From Meiothermus sp. (GTDB taxonomy: Bacteria; Deinococcota; Deinococci; Deinococcales; Thermaceae): a DNA stretch of 38,129 nucleotides. The notes beneath the pieces were generated by a model. The model had not been told where the DNA came from, ran no database searches, and saw nothing but the letters and a program-made list of their open reading frames with translations. A program made the position numbers and the translations under genes. Of the stretch, positions 23,907 to 32,145 are shown piece by piece; position 1 is the stretch's first letter; each line of letters opens with the position of its first letter. Location: assembly GCF_025056915.1 (NCBI RefSeq), contig NZ_JANWVH010000018.1:1-38129 (forward strand), in the 5' to 3' direction.

Positions 23907-24014
23907 CCCCAAGCGCAAACCGCCATTGAAATCAAGGTCTGGCCTGAACCTTTCTGCGGCTATGGCCGGATTGCTCGGGGAAGATTGGCACCAGCCCCCT
24001 CGAACACTTCTGCA

Positions 24015-24250
24015 CACGCGCCCACCGATTCCAAGGAACGATGCCCCTCGAGCCCCTCCCGAGCGCGCAGGGATGGTTGGGGAGGGTATCGGACAGGACC
24101 TCCCATCGGCTGCTTGCGTGAAGGGCCAGGCCCGCAACCCCACCCGGTCTCCCCTTCGAGGTTGGGGAGGAACAGAGCGAGTCCAGGCCAGGATTGACTT
24201 GATTCGCTCACCGTGCGGGTGGGGTTGTACGGCTTTTATGCGCCACAGTA
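24015..24250 (+). repeat. Family B dispersed repeat, best copy
   Basis: This reference copy of family B shares almost continuous similarity with the inverted copy at 12850-13075 and a weaker match with 9957-10100. Key words include GGGAGGGTATCGGA, CCCATCGGCTGCTTGCGTGA, GGGAGGAACAGAGCGAGTCC, TTCGCTCACCGTGCGGGTGG and a CGGCTTTTATGCGCCACAG end. It has no long ORF and no family A terminal repeat. It lies in the 637-base gap before gyrA; 23907-24014 holds nothing I recognise. Confidence 0.85.
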
Positions 24251-24287
24251 TTGAGCTTTTCTAGTATGGTCGCCTGTGCGCCTGAAG

Positions 24288-24455
24288 ATGTCAAAACTTG
24301 TTGTGCTCGGCTACGAGGGAAGGGTTGACGAGACTCAGGGGGTGCTTGGTTCAAGGGCGGTCTCGATGCGGTGTGGCCGGTTGCCAGGGCTCCAATCCAG
24401 GTTCAATGGCAGCATGCCTGGAGCCCGGGCTAGAAACATTATGTTTTTGACATAA
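24288..24455 (+). pseudogene. 55-codon ORF, possibly a remnant of a DUF1269-like gene
   Basis: An ATG ORF begins MSKLVVLGYEGRVDETQGVLG, which resembles the N-terminus of DUF1269-type proteins as I remember them, then turns into a low-complexity Arg/Gly/Met tail and stops inside the gyrA promoter. A normal member would be about 150 residues or more, so this would be a 5' fragment. There is no clear ribosome site. The resemblance rests on about 20 residues. Confidence 0.25.
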
Positions 24456-24456
24456 T
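24438..24456. promoter_or_regulatory. Candidate operator over the gyrA -35 box
   Basis: A perfect inverted repeat, ATTATGT-TTTTG-ACATAAT, overlaps the TTGACA box at 24447-24452. A repressor bound here would block gyrA transcription. Confidence 0.5.
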
Positions 24457-24475
24457 ACCCCCGATGAGGTATAAT
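24447..24475 (+). promoter_or_regulatory. Perfect consensus promoter of gyrA
   Basis: TTGACA (24447-24452), exactly 17 bases, then TATAAT (24470-24475). The predicted start is near 24482. It is the only fully consensus promoter in the window. Confidence 0.9.
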
Positions 24476-24490
24476 GCCTATTTAGGATAG

Positions 24491-24515
24491 AAAGCGCACA
24501 CGTGGCGCTTTTTTT
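24491..24515 (+). terminator. Terminator-like hairpin in the gyrA leader
   Basis: AAAGCGC (24491-24497) and GCGCTTT (24505-24511) form a 7-bp stem with a 7-base loop and run into seven T bases (24509-24515). It begins only about 10 bases after the predicted transcript start and about 30 bases before the gyrA start codon, so it could attenuate gyrA. Confidence 0.6.
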
Positions 24516-24543
24516 GTGCCCAGAACGCTACAGGAGATATTGA

Positions 24544-26964
24544 ATGTCCCAGGTCCTACCCGTTGAAATCACCGACGAAGTCAAACAAAGCTTCATCAAT
24601 TACGCCATGTCGGTCATCGTAGACCGGGCTTTGCCCGATGTGCGCGATGGCCTCAAGCCAGTTCAGCGGCGCATCCTCTACGGAGCCTACCAGGACGGCG
24701 TGCTGCCCAACCGCAAGCACGTCAAGAGCGCCAAAATTGTGGGCGAGGTGATGGGCAAGTACCACCCCCACGGCGATGCGGCCATCTACGACACCATGGT
24801 GCGCATGGCCCAGGAGTGGAGCCTGCGCTATCCGCTGATTGATGGGCAGGGCAACTTTGGCTCCATTGACAACGACCCCCCCGCGGCCCCGCGCTACACC
24901 GAGGCCCGCCTCTCCAACCTGGGCTACGAGATGCTCCAAGACCTCGACAAAGAGACCGTGCCCATGGTGCCCAACTACGACGGCACCCAGGAACAGCCCG
25001 AGGTCTTGCCTTCGGCCCTGCCCAACCTGCTGGTCAACGGTGCAGCCGGTATCGCGGTGGGCATGGCCACCAGCCTCCCACCGCACAACCTCTCCGAGAC
25101 CATTGATGCCCTGGCCCTGATGATTGACAACCCCGAGGTCACCCTGGAGGAAGTCATGAAGGTGCTGCCGGGGCCGGATTTCCCGACCGGGGCCAAGCTC
25201 TCCCGCCGGGGCATCAAGGAGGCCTACGCCACCGGACGCGGCAGCCTCAAGGTGCGGGCCCGGGTGCGCAACGAGGAAAAAAACGGGCGGGCCATGCTGG
25301 TCTTTACCGAGATTCCCTACCAGGTCAACAAGGCCGACCTCATCGCCCAGATTGCCAGCCTGGTGCGCAACAAGGTGATTGACGAGATTGCCGCCCTGCG
25401 CGACGAGTCCGACCGGCAGGGTATGCGTATTGCTGTTGAACTCAAGCGCGGCACCAACCCTCAGGTGGTGCTCAACAAGCTTTACAAGCACTCGCGCCTG
25501 CAAACCAGCTTCACCGTGAACCTGCTGGCGATTGTGAACGGCGAGCCCAGGGTGCTCTCGCTGTTGGAAATGATGCGCCACTACCTCGACCACCGGGGCG
25601 AGGTGGTGCGCAAGCGCACCGAGTACGAGCTGCGCAAGGCCAAAGAACGCGCCCACGTGCTGGAAGGGCTGCTGATTGCCCTCGACCACATTGACGAGGT
25701 CATCGCCCTCATCCGCGCCTCGCAGGACGCTGCGGAAGCCCGCGCCGGGCTGGTGAGCCGCTTCAACCTGACCGAGATTCAGGCCCAGGCCATCCTGGAC
25801 ATGCGCTTGCAGCGGCTGGTGGGTTTGGAGCGCGACAAGCTGCAAGAGGAGTACCGCGAACTGATGGAGGAGATTGGCCGCCTCGAGGCCATTCTGGGTG
25901 ACCCCAAGCGGCTGTGGCGGGTGGTCAAAAACGAGTTGCTGGAAATCAAGAAGAAATACGGCGACCAGCGCCGCACCCAGATTACCGAGTTCGAGGAGGG
26001 CTTTAGCCTGGAGGATCTCATCGAAGACGAGCCGATGGTGATCACCCTGACCAGCCAGGGCTTCATGAAACGCACCCCGCTCGAGGCCTACCGCTCCCAG
26101 GGCCGTGGCGGCACGGGCGCCCAGGCCGGCAAGACCAAGGAAGAAGACGAGGCCATCTCGGTCTTTGTGGCCTCGATGCACGACACCCTGCTCATCTTCA
26201 CCAACCGGGGCCGGGTTTACGGCGAGAAGGTGCACGAGCTGCCCGAGGCGGGCCGCCAGGCCCGGGGTACCCATGTGGTGAGCCTCTTGCCCTTGCAGGA
26301 GGGCGAGGAGGTGGCGGCCCTTCTGAATGTGCGCGACCTGACCCAGGAGGGCTACTTTGTATTCGCCACCAAGGGCGGCCTCATCAAGCGCACCGAGATT
26401 AAGGAGTACCAAAACCTCAGCAGCGCCGGCCTCATCGCCATCAATCTGGTTGAAAACGATGCCCTGATTGGCGTGGCCATTGCCCACGAGGGTGACCAGG
26501 CCATGCTGGCCACCCAGAGCGGCCAGGCCATCCGCTTCGAGCTTTCCGATGTGCGGGCGACCGGGCGGGCCAGCCAGGGCGTAACCGGCATCCGCTTCAA
26601 AGAGGGCCGCGATGACCGGGTGGTCTCGCTGGTTATCCTGCCCAAAGGTGAGGAGAGCGAAGTGCTGGCGGTGGGCACTCACGGCTACGGCAAGCGCACC
26701 CCGGTCTCGGAGTACCCCTTGCAGGGCCGGGGTGGCATGGGTGTAATCACCTTCAACACCAACGAAAAAGTGGGCCAGCTGGCGGCCCTGATGCGCGTGC
26801 AGGGCAACGAAGACCTGCTGGTGCTCTCGCGCCGGGGCATTGCCATCCGTACTCCGGTTTCCAGCATCGCGCAGTACGGACGGGCTACCAGCGGCGTGAA
26901 GGTGATGAACCTGAGCGAAAAGGACGAGATTGCCTCGGCCTTCGTGATTGCCCCCCAAGACTAG
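24544..26964 (+). CDS. gyrA: DNA gyrase subunit A
   Basis: This 806-residue protein cuts and rejoins DNA in the A2B2 gyrase complex, introducing negative supercoils. The breakage-reunion domain begins with [33 protein letters not shown]. The catalytic tyrosine is Y118 in PRYTEARLS, and the [10 protein letters not shown] loop follows. The coiled-coil region spans about 355-500. The C-terminal beta-pinwheel starts with the GyrA box, here Q519-GRGGTG-525 rather than the usual Q(R/K)RGGKG. A second box-like LQGRGGMG occurs near residue 727. AGGAG lies 7 bases before the ATG. The gene is preceded by a perfect promoter, an overlapping inverted repeat and a terminator-like hairpin. No gyrB is in the window. 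Confidence 0.98.
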   Translation: MSQVLPVEITDEVKQSFINYAMSVIVDRALPDVRDGLKPVQRRILYGAYQDGVLPNRKHVKSAKIVGEVMGKYHPHGDAAIYDTMVRMAQEWSLRYPLIDGQGNFGSIDNDPPAAPRYTEARLSNLGYEMLQDLDKETVPMVPNYDGTQEQPEVLPSALPNLLVNGAAGIAVGMATSLPPHNLSETIDALALMIDNPEVTLEEVMKVLPGPDFPTGAKLSRRGIKEAYATGRGSLKVRARVRNEEKNGRAMLVFTEIPYQVNKADLIAQIASLVRNKVIDEIAALRDESDRQGMRIAVELKRGTNPQVVLNKLYKHSRLQTSFTVNLLAIVNGEPRVLSLLEMMRHYLDHRGEVVRKRTEYELRKAKERAHVLEGLLIALDHIDEVIALIRASQDAAEARAGLVSRFNLTEIQAQAILDMRLQRLVGLERDKLQEEYRELMEEIGRLEAILGDPKRLWRVVKNELLEIKKKYGDQRRTQITEFEEGFSLEDLIEDEPMVITLTSQGFMKRTPLEAYRSQGRGGTGAQAGKTKEEDEAISVFVASMHDTLLIFTNRGRVYGEKVHELPEAGRQARGTHVVSLLPLQEGEEVAALLNVRDLTQEGYFVFATKGGLIKRTEIKEYQNLSSAGLIAINLVENDALIGVAIAHEGDQAMLATQSGQAIRFELSDVRATGRASQGVTGIRFKEGRDDRVVSLVILPKGEESEVLAVGTHGYGKRTPVSEYPLQGRGGMGVITFNTNEKVGQLAALMRVQGNEDLLVLSRRGIAIRTPVSSIAQYGRATSGVKVMNLSEKDEIASAFVIAPQD

Positions 26965-26983
26965 GCCCAAGGCCCCTGCGGCG

Positions 26984-26989
26984 TAGAAT
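26984..26989 (+). promoter_or_regulatory. -10 box of moaB
   Basis: TAGAAT ends 7 bases before the ATG at 26997, so moaB is probably leaderless and has its own start just after gyrA. Confidence 0.5.
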
Positions 26990-26996
26990 TGAGTTT

Positions 26997-27509
26997 ATGT
27001 CCGAGAGCACCGAGAAGCACAAGGCCATTGCCCGGGCCAGGGGCCCCGTGAACATCGCCATCGTGACCGCCTCCGACACCCGCACCCCTGAGACCGACAC
27101 CAACTATCACTACCTGAAGCCCGAAATCGAGGCCCTGGGCCACCGAATCGTGGGCTACCGCATTATCAAAGACGAGCCCGACCAGGTTGCCGAGGCCCTC
27201 GACGAGATGGTGGAGGCCGGGGCGCAGATTATTCTGTTCAACGGTGGCACCGGCATTGCCCCCCGCGACACCACCTACGACGTGCTGGCCCGCAAGATCG
27301 AAAAGCCCATGCCCGGTTTTGGTGAGTTGTTTCGGATGCTCTCCTACAACGAGGTGGGGGCCGCGGCCATGCTCTCCAGGGCCATTGCCGGAACCTACCG
27401 CCAGAGGGTGGTCTTCTCCACCCCAGGTTCGCCCAACGCGGTGATGGTGGCCTGGACCAAGCTCATCAAGCCCGAACTCGAGCACCTGGCCTGGGAAGTT
27501 GCGAGATAG
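26997..27509 (+). CDS. moaB: MoaB/Mog-type molybdenum cofactor biosynthesis protein
   Basis: This 170-residue protein belongs to the MogA/MoaB family, which adenylylates molybdopterin before molybdenum insertion. The nucleotide-binding motif is G83-GTG-I-APRD near the centre, preceded by [18 protein letters not shown] stretch near residues 22-33 and a [10 protein letters not shown] stretch near the C-terminus are typical of MoaB. The length matches MoaB. It starts 32 bases after the gyrA stop, with its own -10 box. A molybdoenzyme (sulfite oxidase type) and a MOSC protein are encoded 5-7 kb downstream, so cofactor supply and use are close together, though not in one operon. Confidence 0.93.
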   Translation: MSESTEKHKAIARARGPVNIAIVTASDTRTPETDTNYHYLKPEIEALGHRIVGYRIIKDEPDQVAEALDEMVEAGAQIILFNGGTGIAPRDTTYDVLARKIEKPMPGFGELFRMLSYNEVGAAAMLSRAIAGTYRQRVVFSTPGSPNAVMVAWTKLIKPELEHLAWEVAR

Positions 27510-27660
27510 TGCAGTCCTTGACGAGGCCCCAGTGTATCGGGGTTTTGAAGTTCTTGGCCCCCCTGAAGCAACCCGGCGCATTTTCCTGAGCGTCGGGCGT
27601 CGTTCGCTCGACACAGAAAGGGGAAGCGGTAAAACCTGAGCCACATCCCTGAGCGGTTCT

Positions 27661-27687
27661 TTGCATGTGCGTCTCAGAGGGTATCAT
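27661..27687 (+). promoter_or_regulatory. Promoter of mutS
   Basis: TTGCAT (27661-27666), a 15-base spacer and TATCAT (27682-27687) end 6 bases before the ATG at 27694. The short spacer is less than ideal; TTTGCA at 27660 gives 16. Confidence 0.45.
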
Positions 27688-27693
27688 GGTCGC

Positions 27694-30234
27694 ATGACCC
27701 TCAAGGGCCAGGGGCCGGGCCCCTTACCGCCTTTGCTCGAGCAGTACGTCGAACTGCGGGATGCCTATCCCGACTATTTGCTGCTCTTCCAGGTGGGCGA
27801 TTTTTACGAGGCCTTCGGTGAGGATGCCGAGCGGCTTTCGCGGGCTTTGAACCTTACGCTCACCCACAAAACCGCAAAAGACTTCACCACCCCCATGGCC
27901 GGGATTCCGGTTCGCTCGGTGGACGTGCACCTGGAAAAGCTCCTGAAGCAGGGCTTTCGGGTCGCCGTTGCCGACCAGGTGGAACTGGCCGAGGAGGCCG
28001 ACAAGCTGGTGCGGCGCGAGGTGACCCAACTGCTTACGCCCGGCACGGTGATGCGGGAAAACCTGCTGAAGCCGGAGGCCAACTACCTGGCCGCCATCAG
28101 CACCGGCGATGGCTATGGGCTGGCCTTGCTCGAGGTGTCCACCGGCGAGTTTCGCGGCAGCGTCCTGTATAGCAAAAGTGCGCTTTACGACGAGCTTTTT
28201 CGCTTCCGTCCTGCGGAGGTGCTGCTGGCGCCGGAGCTTTACCACCAGCCCGAGTTTTTGCACGAGTTCCAGCGACGTTTTCCGGTCATGCTTTCGGAGG
28301 CGGGCTTTGAGGGGGAGGTGGGTCGGGCCGCGCTACAGGCCCAGTTTGACCCATTGCCCCCCGGCCTGGAGCACCCCGCGCTGCTGCGCTCGGCGGGGGC
28401 GGTGCTGGCCTATGCCCTGCGGGTGCAGGAAAATGGGCTGCCCCAGGTGCGGAGCTTTGTGCGCTACGACCCCGGCGCCTTCATGCAGTTGAGTGAGTCC
28501 ACGCTGCGGACGCTGGAGGTCTTTGAGCCGAGTTTTGTGGGAGACCGAAGCGAGGAACGCACCCTGCTGGGGGTGCTGGGCCTGACCCGCACCGCTCCTG
28601 GGCGGCGCTTGCTAAGGGCCTGGTTGCGGCATCCGCTGGTCGAGGAGGCCCCCTTGCAGGCCCGGCTGGATGCAGTGGAGGCGCTGGTGCGCGACGGCGT
28701 ACTGCGCGGGGCGGTGCGCAAGGTTTTGTACCGGATGCACGACCTCGAGCGCCTCGCCGCCCGCCTGATGGCCCACCGGTCCAGCCCTCGCGACCTTTGG
28801 GCCTTGCAGCGCAGTTTGGCGCTTTTGCCCGAGTTGTCGGGGCTGCTGGGCGCAGGGCCTCTGGCGGGCCTGGCCGAGCGGCTGCCCGACCTGAGACACG
28901 TGGCCGAGCAGATTGCGGCTTCCCTGGTCGAAGACCCCCCCCTGAAGATGACCGAGGGCGGCCTGATCCGCGAGGGCTTCGACCCCGAGCTGGACGAACT
29001 GCGCCACCGGGCCGAGGCAGGGCGGGCCTGGATTGCCCGGCTGGAGGCTGAGCAACGCGAAGAGACCGGCATTCCCAACCTTAAGGTGGGCTACAACGCG
29101 GTGTTTGGGTACTACCTCGAGGTCACCCGTCCCCATTACGCCCTGGTGCCCAGGGAGTGGCGGGCCCTCCAGACCCTCAAGGACCGGATGCGCTTCAGCA
29201 CCCCCGAACTCAAGGAGCAGGAGCGCAAAATCCTGCAAGCCGAGACCGAGGCCACCAAACGCGAGTACACGGTGTTTTTGGCCTTGCGCGAGCAGGTGGC
29301 CGGGGCTTCCGACGAGGTGCGCCAGGCCGCTCAGATTCTGGCCGAGCTGGACGTGTACGCCGCGCTGGCCGAAGCCGCAGCGGAGTACGGCTACAGCCGC
29401 CCCCGCTTCTCCAAGGATGGAACCCTCTTCATCAAGGCGGGGCGGCACCCGGTGGTGGAGCAGAGCAGCCTGTTCATCCCCAACGACCTTTCCATGAGCC
29501 AGGAGGCCCGGCTTTTGATTCTGACCGGGCCCAACATGGCCGGGAAGTCAACCTATCTGCGCCAGACCGCCCTGATTGCGCTGCTGGCCCAGATTGGCGC
29601 CTTCGTGCCCGCCGAGTCGGCCACCCTGCCCCTCTTTGACCGCATCTACACCCGCATCGGGGCCTCGGACGACATCGCCGGGGGGCGCAGCACCTTCATG
29701 GTGGAGATGGACGAGCTGGCCGCCATTCTGCACCAGGCCACGCCCCGCAGCCTGGTGCTTTTGGACGAGGTAGGGCGGGGCACCAGCACCTACGACGGCC
29801 TGGCTTTGGCCTGGGCCGCCTGCGAACACCTGCACCATGAGGTGCGGGCCTACACCCTCTTCGCCACCCACTACTTCGAACTCACGGCCCTGCCCGAACG
29901 CCTGCCAGCAGCCCGCAACGCGCACGTGGCCGCCCGGGAAGAAGCCGGTGGGCTGGTGTTTTACCACCAGGTTCTGCCCGGGCCGGCCAGCAAAAGCTAC
30001 GGCCTGGAGGTGGCCCGTCTGGCGGGCCTGCCCGCTGTGGTTCTGCGCCGGGCCCAGGGCATTCTGGCCGGGCTGGAAGCCAGCCAGAAGGGGTTGTCCA
30101 GGGAGGTGCTGGACGAACTTTTAGAGCTCGACCTGGCCCGCACCAGCCCTTTGGAGGCCCTGCTCTTTTTGCAAAAGATGCAGGCCATGCTCAAGGGCCT
30201 TGACCCGGAGGTCGTCGAGGCGCGAACTGCGTAG
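27694..30234 (+). CDS. mutS: DNA mismatch repair protein MutS
   Basis: This 846-residue mismatch recognition protein has the mismatch-wedge motif F37-Y-E39 in GDFYEAF, connector and lever domains (about 130-510), and the ABC-type ATPase with Walker A GPNMAGKS (612-619) and Walker B LVLLDEVGRGTST. The C-terminal helix-turn-helix dimerisation region includes SYGLEVARLAGLP. The wording is MutS1, close to Thermus MutS. The frame extends 11 codons upstream to a GTG-like start at 27661, but the -10 box at 27682 makes ATG 27694 the start, giving a leaderless mRNA. It is the first gene of a mutS-mutL operon. Confidence 0.98.
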   Translation: MTLKGQGPGPLPPLLEQYVELRDAYPDYLLLFQVGDFYEAFGEDAERLSRALNLTLTHKTAKDFTTPMAGIPVRSVDVHLEKLLKQGFRVAVADQVELAEEADKLVRREVTQLLTPGTVMRENLLKPEANYLAAISTGDGYGLALLEVSTGEFRGSVLYSKSALYDELFRFRPAEVLLAPELYHQPEFLHEFQRRFPVMLSEAGFEGEVGRAALQAQFDPLPPGLEHPALLRSAGAVLAYALRVQENGLPQVRSFVRYDPGAFMQLSESTLRTLEVFEPSFVGDRSEERTLLGVLGLTRTAPGRRLLRAWLRHPLVEEAPLQARLDAVEALVRDGVLRGAVRKVLYRMHDLERLAARLMAHRSSPRDLWALQRSLALLPELSGLLGAGPLAGLAERLPDLRHVAEQIAASLVEDPPLKMTEGGLIREGFDPELDELRHRAEAGRAWIARLEAEQREETGIPNLKVGYNAVFGYYLEVTRPHYALVPREWRALQTLKDRMRFSTPELKEQERKILQAETEATKREYTVFLALREQVAGASDEVRQAAQILAELDVYAALAEAAAEYGYSRPRFSKDGTLFIKAGRHPVVEQSSLFIPNDLSMSQEARLLILTGPNMAGKSTYLRQTALIALLAQIGAFVPAESATLPLFDRIYTRIGASDDIAGGRSTFMVEMDELAAILHQATPRSLVLLDEVGRGTSTYDGLALAWAACEHLHHEVRAYTLFATHYFELTALPERLPAARNAHVAAREEAGGLVFYHQVLPGPASKSYGLEVARLAGLPAVVLRRAQGILAGLEASQKGLSREVLDELLELDLARTSPLEALLFLQKMQAMLKGLDPEVVEARTA

Positions 30235-30238
30235 CGCT

Positions 30239-31870
30239 ATGATTCGCAAGCTGCCACCTGAACTGATCCGCGAGATTGCGGCGGGCGAGGTGGTCTCGAG
30301 CCCCGCCGATGTGGTGCGGGAACTGCTAGAGAACGCCCTCGACGCCGGGGCAACCCGGCTTCAGCTCGAGCTGTGGGGCGGCGGCTTAGACAAGATTGTG
30401 GTGAGCGACAACGGCTGTGGCATCCCCAAGGAAGAGCTGGCCTTGGCCCTGGAGCACCACACCACCAGCAAGCTCACCGACCTGCAAAAAATCTGCACCC
30501 TGGGCTTCCGCGGGGAGGGGCTGTGGGCCATCCGCCAGGCCGCGCGGGTGCGGCTCACCTCGAGGCCCCCCCACCAGCTCGGCGGCGTCACCCTGACCGC
30601 CTTCCAGGAGGAAGCCGAGCTACAAGAACACCCGGCCCCCGCCGGAACCCGGGTCGAGGTCAGCCACCTCTTCCACCACCTGCCCGCCCGCAAAAACGCC
30701 CTGGAAGCCCCCGCTGCCGAGGGGCGCAAGGTGGTGCAGCTGGTCGCGCGCTACCTGCTGCACCGCCCGGAAATCGCCTTGCAGCTTTGGCTCGAGGGCG
30801 AGGCGAAAATCGTCCACGCCGGGGGTGGTTTCACCGAGGCCGCCAAGCTGCTCTGGGGTTCGGTGGTCGCCAACCGGCTCCTGCCGCTCGAGGCCAGCGA
30901 TGGCCCATTCCGGCTCAGCGGCCTGCTTTCCCGCCCGGAGCTTTCGCGCCCGCGCCGCGACCGGCTGCTTCTGGCCCTGAATGGCCGCCCGGTGGAGTGG
31001 CCTGAGCCGCTCTTGCAGACCGTGCTGGCTGCCTACAAAGAGCTGCTGCCCACCGGGCAGTTTCCCGTGGGCGTGCTGAACCTGGAACTCCCCCCCGAGT
31101 ACCTGTTGGTCAATACCTCACCCGACAAATCCCGGGTGAAGCTGATCCGGCCCGAGCCTGTGCTTGGTTTTGTCTCGCTGGCGGTTCAGAGTCTGCTCTC
31201 GGCCCATCCCCTGGCCCGAACCCTCCCCGACCCCGTTCCCATGACCGGCCCCACCCCGGTTCGGCGGGCCCACTTTCCCCACCTGCGCTACCTGGGCCGC
31301 TTCCGCGAACTCTACCTGCTGGCCGAGGCGGAGGACGAGCTTTATGTGGTGGATCAGCACGCCGCCCACGAGCGCATTCTTTACGAGGAGCTGTCCCGCC
31401 GCTACCGCACAGAGCCACCCCTAGAGCTGCCCCACCCCGAGCTGGTCTCGCTTTCCTTGGGCGAAGAACTCAGCCTGGCCGAGCGCGCCCATGAGCTCGA
31501 GCAGGCCGGATTGCTGCTGGAGCCCTTTGGCTCGGGCAAATATCGCATTCGGGCCATTCCCGCTTTCCTGGCCGGGCACCCCTCGCTCATTCCTGAGGTG
31601 CTGAAAGGTAGCCTGGGAGCGGCCAGTTTTGCCGAGGCCTGGCGCAGCGTGCTGGCCCGGCTGGCCTGTTTGCCTGCCCTCAAGGCCGGGCATCCGCTGG
31701 CCGCAGCCTCTGCCCAGGCCCTGCTGGATTGCCTGGCCGAGTGCGAGCTGCCCTGGGTCTGCCCCCACGGGCGGCCCACCGCGCTGGTGATGAGCGAACT
31801 GGAGCTGGCCCGGCGTTTTGGGCGTCGGGGCGTTCGCGCCGTGGAGCGTTCCAAGGTAGAGAAAACATAG
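30239..31870 (+). CDS. mutL: DNA mismatch repair protein MutL with endonuclease motif
   Basis: This 543-residue GHKL ATPase couples mismatch recognition to strand removal. N-terminal motifs are IAAGEVVSSPADVVRELLENALDAGAT (E28, N32), DNGCGI and GFRGEGLWAI (usual GFRGEAL). The C-terminal domain has the metal-binding nuclease motif DQHAxxExxxxE, D372 to E383, and the supporting C508-P-H-G-R-P motif, so this is the nicking type of MutL used by bacteria without MutH. It begins 4 bases after the mutS stop with no good ribosome site, so translation probably depends on coupling to mutS. ATG 30239 was chosen because MIRKLPPELIREIAAGEVV is the family N-terminus. Confidence 0.97.
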   Translation: MIRKLPPELIREIAAGEVVSSPADVVRELLENALDAGATRLQLELWGGGLDKIVVSDNGCGIPKEELALALEHHTTSKLTDLQKICTLGFRGEGLWAIRQAARVRLTSRPPHQLGGVTLTAFQEEAELQEHPAPAGTRVEVSHLFHHLPARKNALEAPAAEGRKVVQLVARYLLHRPEIALQLWLEGEAKIVHAGGGFTEAAKLLWGSVVANRLLPLEASDGPFRLSGLLSRPELSRPRRDRLLLALNGRPVEWPEPLLQTVLAAYKELLPTGQFPVGVLNLELPPEYLLVNTSPDKSRVKLIRPEPVLGFVSLAVQSLLSAHPLARTLPDPVPMTGPTPVRRAHFPHLRYLGRFRELYLLAEAEDELYVVDQHAAHERILYEELSRRYRTEPPLELPHPELVSLSLGEELSLAERAHELEQAGLLLEPFGSGKYRIRAIPAFLAGHPSLIPEVLKGSLGAASFAEAWRSVLARLACLPALKAGHPLAAASAQALLDCLAECELPWVCPHGRPTALVMSELELARRFGRRGVRAVERSKVEKT

Positions 31871-32054
31871 GGCTGTTTTCAAACATCTCAACCTGTACTG
31901 AAATGCTTTGCAGCGGCAACCGAGAAGCGGGAAGCTGAGTTCGAGGGTCGGGGCGGCCCACCATCTCCGACTCCCTACGCCCAGCAGATGCACCAATGAG
32001 GTTGCCTGGGGGCCTCGAGGCTGCGACTAGATACCTGTGCTGGGTATGGCCGTA

Positions 32055-32067
32055 GTTACACTGTAAC
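32055..32067. promoter_or_regulatory. Palindrome upstream of the sulfite oxidase gene
   Basis: GTTACA-C-TGTAAC is a perfect 6-bp inverted repeat with a one-base centre, 79 bases before the start codon. It lies in a 275-base region with no gene. A dimeric regulator site is the likely reading; which family binds is unknown. Confidence 0.4.
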
Positions 32068-32113
32068 GTTGATGCATCTCACAAATCTCAGCCGCTGGGG
32101 CTGACAAAATACT

Positions 32114-32129
32114 AAAAATCACGATTTTT
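32114..32129. repeat. AT-rich inverted repeat before the sulfite oxidase ribosome site
   Basis: AAAAATC-AC-GATTTTT ends 5 bases before the AGGAGG ribosome site. The loop is too short for a stable RNA hairpin of full length, so a DNA-binding site or cruciform is as likely. Confidence 0.4.
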
Positions 32130-32145
32130 GCAGTAGGAGGCTTGC

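Noticed and set aside
24556-26970. An 804-codon open frame on the minus strand across gyrA
   Set aside because: It mirrors gyrA codons exactly, has low-complexity His/Gly/Leu/Val content and no family motif. High G+C third positions keep the opposite frame open.
27526-27546. Possible terminator after moaB
   Set aside because: Only a 4-5-bp stem followed by four Ts; too weak to list as a feature.
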